DNA from: Candidatus Propionivibrio aalborgensis
Lineage (GTDB): Bacteria; Pseudomonadota; Gammaproteobacteria; Burkholderiales; Rhodocyclaceae
Direction of reading: 5' to 3'
Assembly (NCBI RefSeq): GCF_900089945.1
Contig: NZ_FLQY01000347.1
Span: 1 to 40,596, forward strand
Length of the DNA: 40,596 bases
Shown: one piece after another, positions 8,841 to 18,928 of the stretch
How the letters are laid out: the number at the start of each line of letters is the position of its first letter
Position numbering within the stretch: position 1 is the first letter of the stretch
The notes under the pieces: generated by a model
The model's input: only the letters and a program-made list of their open reading frames with translations
Told to the model about the DNA's origin: nothing
The model's database searches: none
Program-made: the position numbers and the translations under genes

Positions 8841-9178
8841 TTGCGAAGTCCATTAAAAAGAATATAGACTAGATTCTAGTGTATTATACACGCGGTGTCA
8901 AGTGATTAAGTTAACAGCATCATGTTTTTCTTTGGTCGCTCTTGTGAAAGGTGCCGCGCAAGCTAAGCGCACTGCTTTTATGGCTTTTAGCTGGGGACTT
9001 GTAGCCGTCGATGCGCGGCTATACGAACATCGGCCAAGGCCGAGGTCTTATTCTCGGCCACAGCGGTCATCCAGGGCTTGCTAGGTGAGCGACTGCAATC
9101 CTTCACATTGCAGCCATTCGGTCGTCGCGAGTCCAAAATCAGTGGCCGTAAGCCGGTACGACTGCTTGTCAAAAATGG
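8841..9178. other. Intergenic region, operator in its left part
   Basis: Positions 8868-8901 hold the promoter and palindromes of the RHH-like gene. From about 8905 to 9178 I see no gene I can support. A 61-codon minus-strand frame (8987-9172) has no ribosome-binding site and no recognisable motif. Confidence 0.5.
8868..8901 (-). promoter_or_regulatory. Promoter with two overlapping palindromic operators
   Basis: Read on the minus strand, TTGACA (8901-8896), a 17-base spacer and TAGAAT (8878-8873) form a near-consensus sigma-70 promoter. Two perfect 13-bp palindromes sit on it: GTGTATTATACAC (8879-8891) in the spacer and ACTAGATTCTAGT (8868-8880) over the -10. Their centres are 11 bases apart, about one helical turn. 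This suits cooperative binding of ribbon-helix-helix dimers and suggests autorepression by the product of 8247-8840. Confidence 0.75.
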
Positions 9179-9553
9179 CTACTTAAGCTTTAAGCGAACC
9201 TGTTCCTCCGTCTTGCCCGGCAAAGTAAATTTGACGATGGCCTTGCTTTCCGTGGAAGTCTTGAATTTGCCTCTGGCCATCAAGGTATTTGTGCCACTAG
9301 CTGACAGGCTCGCTGTGGTTTTTTCTGTGCCGGTCAACAGTGTTAGTTCTCCTGTGCTCCCCTTGCTCTCGATGGTATTGCCCGAGTGATCGCTCAAATA
9401 GACCATAGCCATATCGGCAGACACGACAAGTTCAATACGATTGCCTGATTTTGCTTCGGCCATCACCCCACCTTGTTGTGGCTTGAGATCGCCATCGGCC
9501 AAAACCAGGTTGGAACACAGTGCAATCGAGGCGGCAAACAATAATCTTTTCAT
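9179..9553 (-). CDS. Small periplasmic protein of RND operon 2
   Basis: This 124-residue protein has a signal peptide (cleavage near LVLA) and a beta-rich mature domain with the same framework as the protein at 884: QQGGVMAEAKSGNRIELVVS, then LTLLTGTEKTT, a GKFKT turn and a closing KLK. It lacks the His cluster of its paralogue. A strong AAAAGGAAA ribosome-binding site supports the start. It follows the RND gene after a 53-base gap containing a strong hairpin, so its level may be set separately from the pump. A periplasmic metal-binding or chaperone role is inferred from context only. Confidence 0.8.
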   Translation of the reverse strand: MKRLLFAASIALCSNLVLADGDLKPQQGGVMAEAKSGNRIELVVSADMAMVYLSDHSGNTIESKGSTGELTLLTGTEKTTASLSASGTNTLMARGKFKTSTESKAIVKFTLPGKTEEQVRLKLK

Positions 9554-9575
9554 GATGTTTCCTTTTCAAGTAAAT

Positions 9576-9595
9576 ACCCAGGCTTCCGCCTGGGT
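9576..9595. other. Strong hairpin between the RND gene and the small periplasmic gene
   Basis: ACCCAGGC-TTCC-GCCTGGGT is a perfect 8-bp stem with a four-base loop (GGAA on the transcribed minus strand), placed between the pump stop at 9607 and the next start at 9553. Only a weak ATTT follows, so an mRNA-stabilising or partial-termination element is more likely than a full terminator. Confidence 0.6.
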
Positions 9596-9606
9596 GGGGG
9601 TAAAAA

Positions 9607-12600
9607 TCAGAAGGTTTCTGTACTACGATCTTGCAGTAAGTCATGGAGTGGCTTCTCGCCGTATAGCCAGAACATCAGCGGCGTCAGCAAAGTATCAAGC
9701 AGTGTTGAGCTCACCAGTCCGCCAAAGATCACCACTGCCACCGGATGAAGAATTTCCTTGCCTGGTGCCTCAGCGGCAAACAGCAAGGGAACCAGGGCCA
9801 GTGCCGCAGTTAAAGCTGTCATGAGGACTGGCGTCAATCGTTCCAGCGAACCGCGAACGATCATGCGCTTGCCAAAAATTTCGCCCTCGAACTTGCACAA
9901 ATTGATGTAATGGCTGACTTTCAGGATGCCGTTGCGAGTGGCAATGCCAGTGAGTGTGATGAAGCCAACCAGCGAGGCGACTGAGAGCGAGATTCCAGCT
10001 AGCCACATGGCGATCACGCTGCCAATCAACGCCATCGGAATGTTGCCCATGATCATTGCCGCCAGCCTTGCCGACTTGTAGCGGCTGTAGAGCACCATGA
10101 AAATCAGTGCGAGCGAGATCAGCGAAAGACCGCCGATCAGTCGCGTTGCCTGCTCTTGTGCCTCAAATTGCCCTTCAATACTGATGAAGTATCCCTCGGG
10201 TAAATGGACTGCTCCAACTGTTTCCCGAATCTTTCCAACAATCTTTGACATATCCGAACCGTCAGTATTGGCTGAAATCACAATCCGCCGTCGCCCGTTC
10301 TCCCGACCGATTTGATTTGGCCCATCAGATTCTTCAATACTAGCGATCTGTGACAGGGGAATATGGCCGTGCGGTGTCGGTATCAGGATATTGCCTAGAC
10401 CTTGTGTGTCACGGGCACTGTCGGGCAGACGAATGACCAGCTTGAAGCGCTTGTTGCCATCAACGATCTGCGCCACCGTATCGCCCTCGGTCAGGGTTTC
10501 CAGCATTTTGAGAAGTGAGCCAGGCGAAACGCCATATTGCGCGGCCTTGCTATAATCGAGCCGTACCTTGATCTGTGGAATCATTACCAGCTTTTCGATC
10601 TGAAGGTCAGTCAACCCCGGTATGTTGGCAAGTTGTACCTGAAGGCTTGATGCTTGGCCACGCAAGGTATCCAGATCATCGCCGTAGATTTTCAGTGCGA
10701 TCTGCGCGCGTACGCCGGACAGAAGATGATCAAGGCGATGAGAGATAGGCTGCCCCACGGTCGTGGTTGCCGGCAGTGAAGCGAGACTGGCACGAATATC
10801 GGCCATGACTGCCTCGCGACTACGTTCTGAAGGCTTCAGATCCACGTCAATTTCACTCGAATGCACGCCTTCAGCATGTTCGTCGAGTTCGGCGCGACCG
10901 GTACGGCGCCCCACGCTTTTGACTTCAGGGACCAAACTGATCAGCGACTCGGCCAAAGCACCCACTCGGTTTGATTCGATGAGCGAAGTGCCTGGATTGA
11001 GCATCATGCTTATCGTCAGCGTGCCCTCGTTGAAGGCGGGCAAAAACGCCTTGGGGAAAAACGGCACCGTTACCAGGCATAGCACCAGCGCCAGCACGGC
11101 CATCCCAAGCGCCAGCCTAGCTCGCCCGAACGAGGCTTCAAGGAGGCGTTTATCCCATCGTTTGAGCCAAAGCACGAGTCTCGAGTCACCGTGATCAATC
11201 TGCTTCATATTGGGCAAGAGGAAGTAGCACAATACCGGAGTGACGGTTAGCGCTACCAGCAAGCTCGACAGAATCGACGTGATGTAGGCGATCCCGAGCG
11301 GCGCAAACAGGCGGCCTTCAATCCCCGGCAGTGCAAACAGCGGCACAAAAACCAATACCACGACCAACGTGGCCACGACAACGCCAGAGCGCACCTCGTT
11401 GCAGGCTGAAGAGATAGTCTTGATCGTATCCAGCAGGCTTTTGGGTTTGTGCTGTTTCAGACGTCGCAACACATTTTCGACATCGACCAGTGCGTCATCG
11501 ACTAGTTCGCCGATGGCAATGGCCAAGCCACCCAGCGTCATCACGTTGATCGACAAGCCCATGCCTTGGAATACCAAGGCCGTGACGGCCAGCGAAAGAG
11601 GGATGGCTGTCAGCGAGATCACAGTGGTACGAACATTCATCAGGAACAGAAACAGGATGATCGCCACCATGATGGCGCCATCGCGCAAGGCGGCTTTGAC
11701 GTTGCCAATCGACGCCTCAATGAAATCGGCTTGCCGGAATAAGACTTCTGGTTTTGTAATTCCCAGCGGTAATGACTTTGAGAGACTCGTCAGTGCTTCT
11801 TCAATTTTGCCCGTCAGTATCACTGAATCAGCGCCGGGCTGTTTCTGAACGCTGACAATCACGGCCGGTTTGCTTGCAAAACCCGCATCACCGCGATTGA
11901 AGGACGCTGCAAATTTTACCTCAGCTAATTGCTTAAGTAGGATCGGTTGGCCCTTGGCATCACGAACTGCTATGTTTTGCAGGTCTTCCAGCCGGGTCGT
12001 TCGCCCAAGGTTGCGGATCAGGTATTCCCGGGCATTCTGTTCCAGGAACCCACCGCTGGTGTTGCTGGAGAATGATCGTAACGCGGTCTCAAGTTCATCG
12101 AATCCGACACCAAGCCGGGCCATCAGCGCAGTGTCGGGTTCAACACGAAATTGACGCACTTCTCCCCCGATCGGAATGACTTGAGCCACCCCAGGAATCG
12201 ATAGCAACCGGGGTCGCAATACGAAATCGGAGTATTCACGCACCGCCATCGGACTCACTTTGGCGGGGTCCGCTGGCAAGGCAATCAACATGATTTCGCC
12301 CATGACCGATGAAACCGGCCCCATATTGGGGCTAACACCAACCGGTAGCTGCTCCTTGACCTCGTTCAAGCGTTCAGCAACCAATTGCCGGTTACGGTAG
12401 ATATCCGACCCCCAGGCAAATTCGGCGTAGATGATCGACAAGCCGATACCCGATACCGAGCGTACCCGCGTCACTCCCGGCATCCCGTTGAGGGCCGTTT
12501 CCAGCGGAAAGGAGACCAGTTGCTCGACTTCTTCCGGTGCCATGCCGCCCGCTTCGGTCATGATGGTGACGGTTGGTTTATTAAGATCGGGGAATACATC

Positions 12601-12708
12601 CACCGGCATATTTTTGGCCGTGATCGCCCCATAAACCATGAGAATCACGGCAAAAACCAAAACAAACAGTCGATTATTCAGACTGCTGTTGACGATCCAG
12701 CTAAACAT
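9607..12708 (-). CDS. CzcA-family heavy-metal RND efflux pump (operon 2)
   Basis: The 1033-residue pump is a full-length RND permease with the signature [17 protein letters not shown] near residues 34-50. TM4 reads [13 protein letters not shown] with two adjacent acidic residues at about 404-405 as the proton relay. The two porter domains and twelve-helix pattern are complete. It is clearly homologous and collinear with the pump at 1290 but is diverged through the whole length, so the duplication is not recent. Its metal cannot be assigned from the sequence. The gene follows the fusion-protein gene by 10 bases with GGGAG as ribosome-binding site, and belongs to the operon driven by the regulator-box promoter at 15587-15646. 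Confidence 0.95.
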   Translation of the reverse strand: MFSWIVNSSLNNRLFVLVFAVILMVYGAITAKNMPVDVFPDLNKPTVTIMTEAGGMAPEEVEQLVSFPLETALNGMPGVTRVRSVSGIGLSIIYAEFAWGSDIYRNRQLVAERLNEVKEQLPVGVSPNMGPVSSVMGEIMLIALPADPAKVSPMAVREYSDFVLRPRLLSIPGVAQVIPIGGEVRQFRVEPDTALMARLGVGFDELETALRSFSSNTSGGFLEQNAREYLIRNLGRTTRLEDLQNIAVRDAKGQPILLKQLAEVKFAASFNRGDAGFASKPAVIVSVQKQPGADSVILTGKIEEALTSLSKSLPLGITKPEVLFRQADFIEASIGNVKAALRDGAIMVAIILFLFLMNVRTTVISLTAIPLSLAVTALVFQGMGLSINVMTLGGLAIAIGELVDDALVDVENVLRRLKQHKPKSLLDTIKTISSACNEVRSGVVVATLVVVLVFVPLFALPGIEGRLFAPLGIAYITSILSSLLVALTVTPVLCYFLLPNMKQIDHGDSRLVLWLKRWDKRLLEASFGRARLALGMAVLALVLCLVTVPFFPKAFLPAFNEGTLTISMMLNPGTSLIESNRVGALAESLISLVPEVKSVGRRTGRAELDEHAEGVHSSEIDVDLKPSERSREAVMADIRASLASLPATTTVGQPISHRLDHLLSGVRAQIALKIYGDDLDTLRGQASSLQVQLANIPGLTDLQIEKLVMIPQIKVRLDYSKAAQYGVSPGSLLKMLETLTEGDTVAQIVDGNKRFKLVIRLPDSARDTQGLGNILIPTPHGHIPLSQIASIEESDGPNQIGRENGRRRIVISANTDGSDMSKIVGKIRETVGAVHLPEGYFISIEGQFEAQEQATRLIGGLSLISLALIFMVLYSRYKSARLAAMIMGNIPMALIGSVIAMWLAGISLSVASLVGFITLTGIATRNGILKVSHYINLCKFEGEIFGKRMIVRGSLERLTPVLMTALTAALALVPLLFAAEAPGKEILHPVAVVIFGGLVSSTLLDTLLTPLMFWLYGEKPLHDLLQDRSTETF

Positions 12709-12718
12709 GATCGTCTCC

Positions 12719-13810
12719 CTAGCGGATCTGATTGATCAGCGTGGCGCTGCTGGTCACAATGCGCTGACCAGGGGTCAACCCTTGGGCCACCATGTTTGCA
12801 CCGTCAATCGCCGTGACTTGCACTGCTACTGGGCGAAAGATTTCCGCGCGCTCATGTACCCAGACAATGTTTTCATTGGCACTGTTTTTAACGACGGCCG
12901 ACGCAGGCAGCGGCGTTCCCTTTACGGTCTCCCTTTTCTTTGCGATGACCTTGACCGGCTGTCCGAGCACCAAAGGAATCTCTCCACCAGTTAGCCGGAA
13001 AAGCAATGGGATTGCGCCATCGCGCAAGGACGCAGCACCACCCAGATAATCGAGTTCGGTTGTAGACCCCGCCAGCGTGGCCCCCGTCAACGTATGGATC
13101 GAGCGAGGATCAAAGGCCAAGGCTTCAATCATCATGTGATGGGGGTCGATAATCTCAAAAAGAACATCCCTGGCTTCAATGACCTGGCCGTTGATCACGC
13201 TACTTGATGCAATGACACCGCTCACTGGCGCCCGCAAGGCTTCCGGGCTATTGCCGGTGGCCAGGGCATGACTACGCCCGCGCAGCACCGCAAGTTCGGT
13301 CTCGCCGGCATCAATATCCTTTTGGGGGACGGTACCGGAAAGCTCCTTCAAACGAGCCAACTGCTTTTCTGCCAACACCAGTTTGGCTTTGATATCGCCT
13401 TGTTCCGCTCGCGAATTCGTTCGTTCCATACTGCCAATGGCAGGCTGCACGTAGGCCAGCACATCGCCTTTCTGCACCCATGATCCGACGACAGGCAAGC
13501 CTTTCGGGGTAACTTCGATGCGCCCGGCCTGCATTGATTGCACTCGTCCGCCTGTGCCGGGATCCATCACGACGTGACCATTGAGTTCCTCAGTGCGCTG
13601 AACGGATTTTTCTTCCGCGAGGATAGTCCGGATTTCCAAGCGGTGCTGTGTCTCTTTCGGAACAAATACACGACCATCAGGTAGGCGCTGGGGCTTATCT
13701 GTTGAAGGGGCAATGGCGGCTTGAGTGGCACCATGATCTTCATCGCCGTGCGCCCAGGCCTGACCCAAAGACAACACCATCAGGCCAGTGATTAGAATTT
13801 TCCTGTACAT
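12719..13810 (-). CDS. CzcB-like membrane-fusion protein (operon 2)
   Basis: The 363-residue periplasmic adaptor has a signal peptide followed by [11 protein letters not shown]. Lipoyl-type halves are visible as [13 protein letters not shown] and [20 protein letters not shown], with a longer helical hairpin between them (about residues 130-190) than in its paralogue at 4423. It ends in TLINQIR, matching the C-terminus of that paralogue. It connects the RND pump encoded just downstream with the TolC protein of the same operon. The His-containing start of the mature protein may bind metal. Confidence 0.92.
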   Translation of the reverse strand: MYRKILITGLMVLSLGQAWAHGDEDHGATQAAIAPSTDKPQRLPDGRVFVPKETQHRLEIRTILAEEKSVQRTEELNGHVVMDPGTGGRVQSMQAGRIEVTPKGLPVVGSWVQKGDVLAYVQPAIGSMERTNSRAEQGDIKAKLVLAEKQLARLKELSGTVPQKDIDAGETELAVLRGRSHALATGNSPEALRAPVSGVIASSSVINGQVIEARDVLFEIIDPHHMMIEALAFDPRSIHTLTGATLAGSTTELDYLGGAASLRDGAIPLLFRLTGGEIPLVLGQPVKVIAKKRETVKGTPLPASAVVKNSANENIVWVHERAEIFRPVAVQVTAIDGANMVAQGLTPGQRIVTSSATLINQIR

Positions 13811-13822
13811 ACCTTGTTTCCC

Positions 13823-14344
13823 TTATTGAGAGGACTTAAATCGCTTCAGAAGAACGGCTGTCCCGACGATCAAGACGGCTAACGAGGCACTGATCCACCA
13901 CCAGCCCGAGCGCGATGGCAGATTGCCAAGAACGGTAGCTTGAGAAGATTCCTCGACGATAAGGGTAGTTTCGATCAAGTCAGCGAGGTCACCGGCGGTT
14001 ACCGTGAAGACCAGAGGGAAGTTTCCGGGCGTGGCGAACTGGGGCGCAGCAACCCGGTAAGTACCATGGCCCGCAGCACTGGCTACAGCTTTCCAGTCGC
14101 CGCTTTCGACTTCTACCTTGGCGTCGTTGACGGGCTGGTTATTGGCAAAGTGATCAACATAAATTGTCAGTAGCCCGTTTTGCGGGATGGCCACCAATTC
14201 GAACAGATCGGTGTGCGCCTCTGCGCGAGGTGCCGCATAGGTGACGCCAACCTGTTTTGTGCTTTCACCATGGTCTTCACCTCCATGGGCGAAGCTCAGA
14301 ATGGGCAGCAGGAGTATTGAAAGGATCAGAAACTTTCGGGTCAT
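13823..14344 (-). CDS. Periplasmic protein with C-terminal membrane anchor (operon 2)
   Basis: The 173-residue product has a signal peptide (cleavage near LSFA), a short HGGEDHGE metal-binding-like stretch, a beta-rich domain with a conserved DLFELVAIPQNGLLTIYVDH core, and one transmembrane helix near residues 148-166 followed by KRFKSSQ. Its start codon overlaps the TolC stop (ATGA), so translation is probably coupled. The protein at 5442 is its counterpart in operon 1. No named function is known to me. The repeated linkage to TolC, fusion protein and pump argues for an accessory part of this class of efflux system. Confidence 0.82.
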   Translation of the reverse strand: MTRKFLILSILLLPILSFAHGGEDHGESTKQVGVTYAAPRAEAHTDLFELVAIPQNGLLTIYVDHFANNQPVNDAKVEVESGDWKAVASAAGHGTYRVAAPQFATPGNFPLVFTVTAGDLADLIETTLIVEESSQATVLGNLPSRSGWWWISASLAVLIVGTAVLLKRFKSSQ

Positions 14345-15543
14345 GGTAAAACTCCCACAGCCTGGTTGTAACGGGAAATGGCGCGTGCTGCTTCAAGTTT
14401 CGCCCGGGCGAAAGCTAGCCTGGCACCGGTCAGATCAGCCTCAGCCTTGAGCCTCGCCGGCAAGTCAAATTGGCCTGCGCGAAATGCCTTGTCAACCCAG
14501 GCAAAACTTTGTTCCACCAGTTGCAACCGCTCCTCAAAAATAAGAATGGAGCCCTGGCTCTGCTCAAGCTCGAGCTGACTCGATGTAATCGTGGCATCCA
14601 GCTTGCGGCGGGTTTGCTCGGTCAAAAGCTGTGCTTCGATCAAGTCCGCATTGGCAGCGGTGATGCGTGGCTGGTTACGAGATTCCGAGCCAAAGGGGAT
14701 TTTCAGGGCGACTTTGGCAAGATTCTGATAGGGCTCATTAAAATTAGCGCGCTCCCGTGTGAGAGTCAGCCCAATTTCTGGCGTGTTACGTGTATCGCCG
14801 CTGACTTGGCGTAATTTATCTTGTGCCGCCGTTGCGGTCGCCGCGTGGCTGGCTATTGCAGGGTGTCGGCTTTCTATGTCTATCTCGCGGGACACCAGAA
14901 TTTCGGGCAGCTCGGGCAGCGGAGCACCTTTCGACAAGGCTCGGAATTGCGCAAGGGTGCGGGCCACTGCGGTTTGAGCCCGTACTACATCGGCTTTGGC
15001 GATTGCCACGCTGGAGCGGACCTGGTTCAGGTCAAGCGGCGTGAGAACGCCGGCCTTGAGTCGCCGAAGCACATCGGCCTCAAGCTGAGAGTCTTCTTTG
15101 AGCTTGCGTTCCGCCGCGTTTTGCTCGATTTCGGCCAAACGAGCTTCCCACCACGCTTCGCGCAGCTCCCCGGCCAGTTGCCAACGGGCATAGGAAAAAC
15201 GTTGTGTACTCGCTTCGCGCTCGCTTCGGGCAACCGACTGAGCACGATCGCGTTGCCCCCAGAGCCAGATCGGCTGGCTGATTTCAGCCTCCCATTCGCG
15301 TAGGCCATTGTTGGTGTCGATTTGATCGCCGCGGTACGAAATAGTGAGTGTGGGAGGTTCAGGCACCCAAGCCTGGCTGGCTGAAAGTTGCGCGTCGTAT
15401 TGCTCAGATCGGGCGGTTTGTGCTTGGTTTGACCATGCATGCTCCAAGACATCCTTGAACGTTGCAGCAGACAGTGGGGCAGAAAAGCCCAGTACCATGA
15501 CCACCATGACAAACACTCGCCATTTATAACTTTGATCCGGCAT
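14341..15543 (-). CDS. TolC/CzcC-family outer-membrane efflux factor (operon 2)
   Basis: The outer-membrane factor is 400 residues long from the start I prefer. The frame is open to 15663, but the Met at 15543 begins the signal peptide (MPDQSYKWRVFVMVVMVLGF) and has GGAGG 7 bases upstream. The body shows the duplicated helical pattern and strand segments such as LREWEAEISQPIWLWGQRD and NLAKVALKIPFGSESRN, shared with the TolC at 6023. It is the first gene of operon 2 and is transcribed divergently from the response regulator. The promoter with the regulator box lies 44-103 bases upstream. Confidence 0.92.
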   Translation of the reverse strand: MPDQSYKWRVFVMVVMVLGFSAPLSAATFKDVLEHAWSNQAQTARSEQYDAQLSASQAWVPEPPTLTISYRGDQIDTNNGLREWEAEISQPIWLWGQRDRAQSVARSEREASTQRFSYARWQLAGELREAWWEARLAEIEQNAAERKLKEDSQLEADVLRRLKAGVLTPLDLNQVRSSVAIAKADVVRAQTAVARTLAQFRALSKGAPLPELPEILVSREIDIESRHPAIASHAATATAAQDKLRQVSGDTRNTPEIGLTLTRERANFNEPYQNLAKVALKIPFGSESRNQPRITAANADLIEAQLLTEQTRRKLDATITSSQLELEQSQGSILIFEERLQLVEQSFAWVDKAFRAGQFDLPARLKAEADLTGARLAFARAKLEAARAISRYNQAVGVLP

Positions 15544-15586
15544 GTACGCCTCCATGAATTCTGGCTGGAACTCCTGGCTCCTAAGG

Positions 15587-15646
15587 TCTGTATCATGACG
15601 TTGCGAAACTAACAGGACACTGACACGCAGATTACATTTCCGTAAT
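15587..15646 (-). promoter_or_regulatory. Promoter of RND operon 2 with response-regulator box
   Basis: On the minus strand the box ATTACGGAAATGTAAT (15646-15631) is followed after 7 bases by TCAGTGTC, then the -35-like CTGTTA (15615-15610), a 17-base spacer and TACAGA (15592-15587). Extended by one base each side, the box is a perfect inverted repeat GATTAC-N6-GTAATC. The same arrangement is found before other operons of the window. The box also lies about 70 bases upstream of the divergent regulator gene, so it may allow autoregulation. Confidence 0.75.
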
Positions 15647-15715
15647 CTTCCAAAGGGTGGCATTCGACAGGCGCAAAATAGAGGAAATTCAAAAGCTTGC
15701 CGAAGGAGAGCATCA

Positions 15716-16399
15716 ATGAAAATTCTGGTCGTTGAGGATGAACCGAAGACAGGTAATTACCTGAAACAGGGTCTGCTGGAAGCCGGCTTCGTCGTCGATC
15801 TGGCACGGAATGGCGAGGATGGCCTGCACGACGCATTGACCATCGATTTTAACCTTGTAATTCTGGATGTGATGCTCCCGGGTATCGATGGCTTTGAGGT
15901 TTTGCACGGTATCCGTGCCGCCGGCAAAGAGATTCCCGTACTCTTTCTGACGGCGCGCGATCAAGTGGACGATCGGGTCCGCGGTCTTGAACTCGGCGCG
16001 GATGACTACCTTGTCAAACCGTTCGCCTTTGCCGAACTTCTGGCGCGAGTACGAACCTTGCTGCGCCGGGGTGGCAAGAGCAAAGAGTCCGAAGTCCTGA
16101 GAGCCGCCGATCTCGAACTTGACCTGATACGCCGCCGCGCGACCCGTTCCGGAAAACGTATTGATCTGACGGCCAAGGAGTTTTCATTGCTTGAGCTATT
16201 GCTACGTCGACAGGGCGAGGTACTTCCACGCTCTTTGATCGCCTCGCAGGTATGGGACATGAATTTCGATAGCGACACCAACGTGATCGAAGTAGCTGTG
16301 AAGCGCTTGCGCGCCAAGGTGGATGACAACTTTGAACCAAAACTTATTCGTACCGTCCGTGGCATGGGTTATGTTCTGGAGATTCCTGAATGCGTTTGA
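15716..16399 (+). CDS. OmpR/PhoB-family response regulator, CusR/CzcR/CopR type
   Basis: The 227-residue protein has an N-terminal receiver domain with acidic pocket Glu7-Asp8-Glu9, phospho-acceptor Asp51, Thr79 and Lys101. The C-terminal winged-helix domain includes [20 protein letters not shown] and a recognition-helix region [17 protein letters not shown], with the terminal hairpin [10 protein letters not shown]. This is the heavy-metal regulator group (CusR, CzcR, CopR, SilR). The sensor-kinase gene starts inside its last codons (10-base overlap), so the two form one transcription unit. The eight boxes described elsewhere in this window are the obvious candidate binding sites. Whether it answers to copper, silver or zinc cannot be decided from sequence alone. 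Confidence 0.93.
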   Translation: MKILVVEDEPKTGNYLKQGLLEAGFVVDLARNGEDGLHDALTIDFNLVILDVMLPGIDGFEVLHGIRAAGKEIPVLFLTARDQVDDRVRGLELGADDYLVKPFAFAELLARVRTLLRRGGKSKESEVLRAADLELDLIRRRATRSGKRIDLTAKEFSLLELLLRRQGEVLPRSLIASQVWDMNFDSDTNVIEVAVKRLRAKVDDNFEPKLIRTVRGMGYVLEIPECV

Positions 16400-17814
16400 C
16401 AGTTCGCAAATCGATCACCCTCAGGCTCACCCTACTTTTTGCGTCCGCCTCGAGCATCGTGCTGCTGTTGCTGGGTTTTCTGATAGCCGTATCGGTTGAT
16501 CAGCACTTCGAAGCTCAGGATATGGAAGTGCTTTCAGGAAAACTGAAACTTACCCAACACGCACTTGAGAAAATTCGCTCCAAAGCTGAACTGGATCAAC
16601 TACCACAGCTACTTGAAGATGCCCTGGTCGGACATCAAGGACTGGAACTTGTTGTTGTAGCACCCGATGAAACAATTCTTTATGCTACAAACGGAGCCGA
16701 GTTTCCAAAAACGCTACTGGATAGCCATGTCAATGCGGATAGCACAAGGCCAATAGTCTGGAGGACAAGCAGTAACCAGCCTCTCCGTGGAATTTCCGCG
16801 CTGTCTCCCACGGCGATCAAAGGGTCACCGTCCGCAATCGTAGCCGTGGCCACTAACATATCCCATCACGAGCACTTCATGAGTTCGTTCCGGGTGACTC
16901 TTTGGTCGTTCGTTATTCTGGCGGCTTTCGTAACCGGGGTTCTTGGCTGGATTGCAGCAAGACGAGGGCTTTCACCCTTGCAAGCGGTTAAACATAAAGC
17001 GGCGGATATTACGGCGCATCGTCTTGACTCCCGGCTTCCGGTGGATTCGGTACCCGTTGAGTTGCTTGGGCTGGTCGAAACCCTGAACGAAATGCTGACC
17101 CGGCTTGAGAATTCCTTTAAACAACTCTCGGATTTCTCATCCGACATCGCGCACGAATTGCGTACTCCCGTCAGCAATTTGCTGACGCAAACGCAGGTCA
17201 CGCTTTCGAAGGACAGGAGTTCAGATGAGTATCGTGACGTCCTGGCATCCAACATTGAGGAATTCGAGCGGCTGTCGCGCATGATCTCGGACATGCTATT
17301 TCTTGCAAAATCCGAAAATAATCTGATCATCCCGCACCGAGAGCAACTCAACCTGCTCGACGAGGTGAATGGTTTGTTCCAGTTTTACGAGATACTGGCC
17401 GAGGATAAATCGATCTTCATGGCGAGTTCCGGAAGCGGTCGTGTCTCTGGCGACCGGTTGATGTTGCGCCGAGCCATCAGCAACCTGCTCTCGAATGCGT
17501 TGCGCCATACTCCTGCTGGTGGACGTATCGCCGTTCATGTCGATAACACGAGCGATTCGTTTGTAAAGTTGTCGGTGGTAAATACAGGGGCAGCCATTCC
17601 TGCCGAGCACGTGCCACGCCTGTTCGACCGATTCTACCGTGTCGATTGTTCCCGGCAACGTTTCAGCGAGGGGGTGGGGCTTGGCTTGGCGATAACCCGG
17701 TCCATCATGCGAGCGCACGGTGGGGATGCCTTCGTACGTTCGGATCAAACGAGCACTGTGTTCGAATTGATCGTTCCATGCCAGCCCATAGGAATGGTGC
17801 CGATTGACAACTAA
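16390..17814 (+). CDS. Heavy-metal sensor histidine kinase, CusS/CzcS type
   Basis: The 474-residue inner-membrane kinase has transmembrane segments at about 13-35 and 170-190 around a periplasmic sensor domain of some 135 residues containing a HHEH string near 159-162. A HAMP domain follows, then the dimerisation box [16 protein letters not shown] with phospho-acceptor His255. The ATP-binding part has the N-box around Asn369, NTG at 398-400, the F-box LFDRFYRVD and the G2 box GVGLGLA at 428-434. It should phosphorylate the regulator whose gene it overlaps by 10 bases. The downstream cus operon starts 169 bases further on and has its own promoter region. Confidence 0.93.
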   Translation: MRLTVRKSITLRLTLLFASASSIVLLLLGFLIAVSVDQHFEAQDMEVLSGKLKLTQHALEKIRSKAELDQLPQLLEDALVGHQGLELVVVAPDETILYATNGAEFPKTLLDSHVNADSTRPIVWRTSSNQPLRGISALSPTAIKGSPSAIVAVATNISHHEHFMSSFRVTLWSFVILAAFVTGVLGWIAARRGLSPLQAVKHKAADITAHRLDSRLPVDSVPVELLGLVETLNEMLTRLENSFKQLSDFSSDIAHELRTPVSNLLTQTQVTLSKDRSSDEYRDVLASNIEEFERLSRMISDMLFLAKSENNLIIPHREQLNLLDEVNGLFQFYEILAEDKSIFMASSGSGRVSGDRLMLRRAISNLLSNALRHTPAGGRIAVHVDNTSDSFVKLSVVNTGAAIPAEHVPRLFDRFYRVDCSRQRFSEGVGLGLAITRSIMRAHGGDAFVRSDQTSTVFELIVPCQPIGMVPIDN

Positions 17815-17896
17815 CAGGACATCTGTAGCGCCAGAGCCATTACACATTACATCGCGGAAAAGAAAGCTAGTTCATTCTTGCCAGAAAGGTTCATAA

Positions 17897-17933
17897 ATTA
17901 CAGAAATGTAATTTTTCAGTCAGCCTCATGTTG
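17897..17933 (+). promoter_or_regulatory. Response-regulator box upstream of the cus operon
   Basis: ATTACAGAAATGTAAT (17897-17912) has arms ATTACA and TGTAAT around GAAA. It is followed after 7 bases by TCAGCCTC and ATGTTG, the same phasing as at the other boxes. A -10 is less clear here. It lies about 70 bases upstream of the DUF411 gene. Confidence 0.72.
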
Positions 17934-17982
17934 GTTTCCCCTGATTAAACTCCTCGCATCTGATAAACAAATGGAAAATATT

Positions 17983-18420
17983 ATGAAATATCATCTCCGC
18001 TCACTCTTCCTTATCGCGTTTATGGGTTCCGCTTCAGTCTTGGCACAAACGCTCCCCAAAGTCGACATCTACAAAAGTCCGACTTGCGGCTGCTGTGGGA
18101 AGTGGATCGAGCACATGCAAAAGAGCGGTTTCATAGTCGAAATTCACGAAGTGAATAACATTCCCGCCTCCCGCAAAAAACTCGGCATGCCCGATCAATT
18201 CGGCTCCTGCCATACCTCAAGGATTGGCGATTATGTCGTTGAGGGGCATGTTCCGGCAACTGATATCCAGCGATTGCTCAAGGAAAAGCCCAAGGCATTG
18301 GGTCTGGCCGTTCCATCGATGCCACCCGGATCGCCCGGTATGGATATCCCGAATTCCCCACCGTACGATACCTTGCTGGTTCAATCTGATGGCACGACCC
18401 GCGTTTTTGCGAAACATTAA
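17983..18420 (+). CDS. DUF411 periplasmic metal-binding protein
   Basis: The 145-residue protein has a signal peptide cleaved near VLAQ. The mature protein starts with a thioredoxin-like strand VDIYKSPTCGCCGKW that carries the CGCC cluster (Cys35, Cys37, Cys38), with a further Cys-His (GSCHT) near residue 71. This is the DUF411 family, small proteins often found in copper and silver operons and thought to bind metal through the cysteines. I chose the Met at 17983, which begins the signal peptide and has GGAAAA upstream; a Met 12 bases earlier is also possible. It is the first gene of the cus operon and follows the regulator box. Confidence 0.88.
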   Translation: MKYHLRSLFLIAFMGSASVLAQTLPKVDIYKSPTCGCCGKWIEHMQKSGFIVEIHEVNNIPASRKKLGMPDQFGSCHTSRIGDYVVEGHVPATDIQRLLKEKPKALGLAVPSMPPGSPGMDIPNSPPYDTLLVQSDGTTRVFAKH

Positions 18421-18438
18421 TTTTCACCGGAGTACACC

Positions 18439-18801
18439 ATGAAAACTTTAACTGCAAGCGCTTGTATTGTCCTTATCGCGACCATTTCTGCACCGGGCAT
18501 TGCCGCTAGCAAACACGACGGTCATGGCGCCATGGCCCCTGGCATGAAGATGCAGGGCCAAGCACCGACCGAGGTAAAAATGGTTGAAGGTCTGGTCAAA
18601 AAAGTAGACAAGTCTGCCGGCAAAGTCACCCTTGCGCACGGTCCGCTGCCGAACCTGGGAATGGATTTTTCCATGACTATGGTATTTCGTGTCAAGGACA
18701 CGGCCTGGCTGGAGCAGATGAAGACAGGAGACAAAATCCGTTTTTTGGCAGACAACGTCAATGGCGCAATAACGGTCGTCAAGTTTGAGCCCACAAAATA
18801 A
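18439..18801 (+). CDS. CusF-like periplasmic copper/silver-binding protein lacking the usual Trp
   Basis: The 120-residue protein has a signal peptide, a Met/His-rich linker (KHDGHGAMAPGMKMQG) and a CusF-type OB-fold domain from about residue 46. CusF binds Cu(I) or Ag(I) with one His and two Met, capped by a Trp. Here His67, Met79 and Met81 are visible in AHGPL and SMTMVF, but the position of the capping Trp, three residues before the first Met, is Asp76. One residue is also inserted between His and Met relative to CusF. The CusF domain fused to CusB in this operon keeps the Trp. It sits 18 bases after the DUF411 gene and probably shuttles metal to CusB. Confidence 0.88.
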   Translation: MKTLTASACIVLIATISAPGIAASKHDGHGAMAPGMKMQGQAPTEVKMVEGLVKKVDKSAGKVTLAHGPLPNLGMDFSMTMVFRVKDTAWLEQMKTGDKIRFLADNVNGAITVVKFEPTK

Positions 18802-18928
18802 CGTCTACTTGGTGTGGCCGTTCATCAGCGACGCATTCTTATCGTTGTGTCGCTCGGGCAGATCCTTGATCTTCTGGCAAATCGTCGAGGCAGCCTGAAT
18901 TGGCACTTGTACTTCACAGGGAGGTTAA

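Noticed and set aside
8987..9172. 61-codon minus-strand frame
   Set aside because: No ribosome-binding site, no motif, and no fit to the neighbouring operon.
17809..17853. Possible second copy of the operon 2 promoter after the kinase gene
   Set aside because: AACTAACAGGACA is shared with 15607-15619 and ATTACACATTACAT lies nearby, but the box itself does not align, so the match may be chance.
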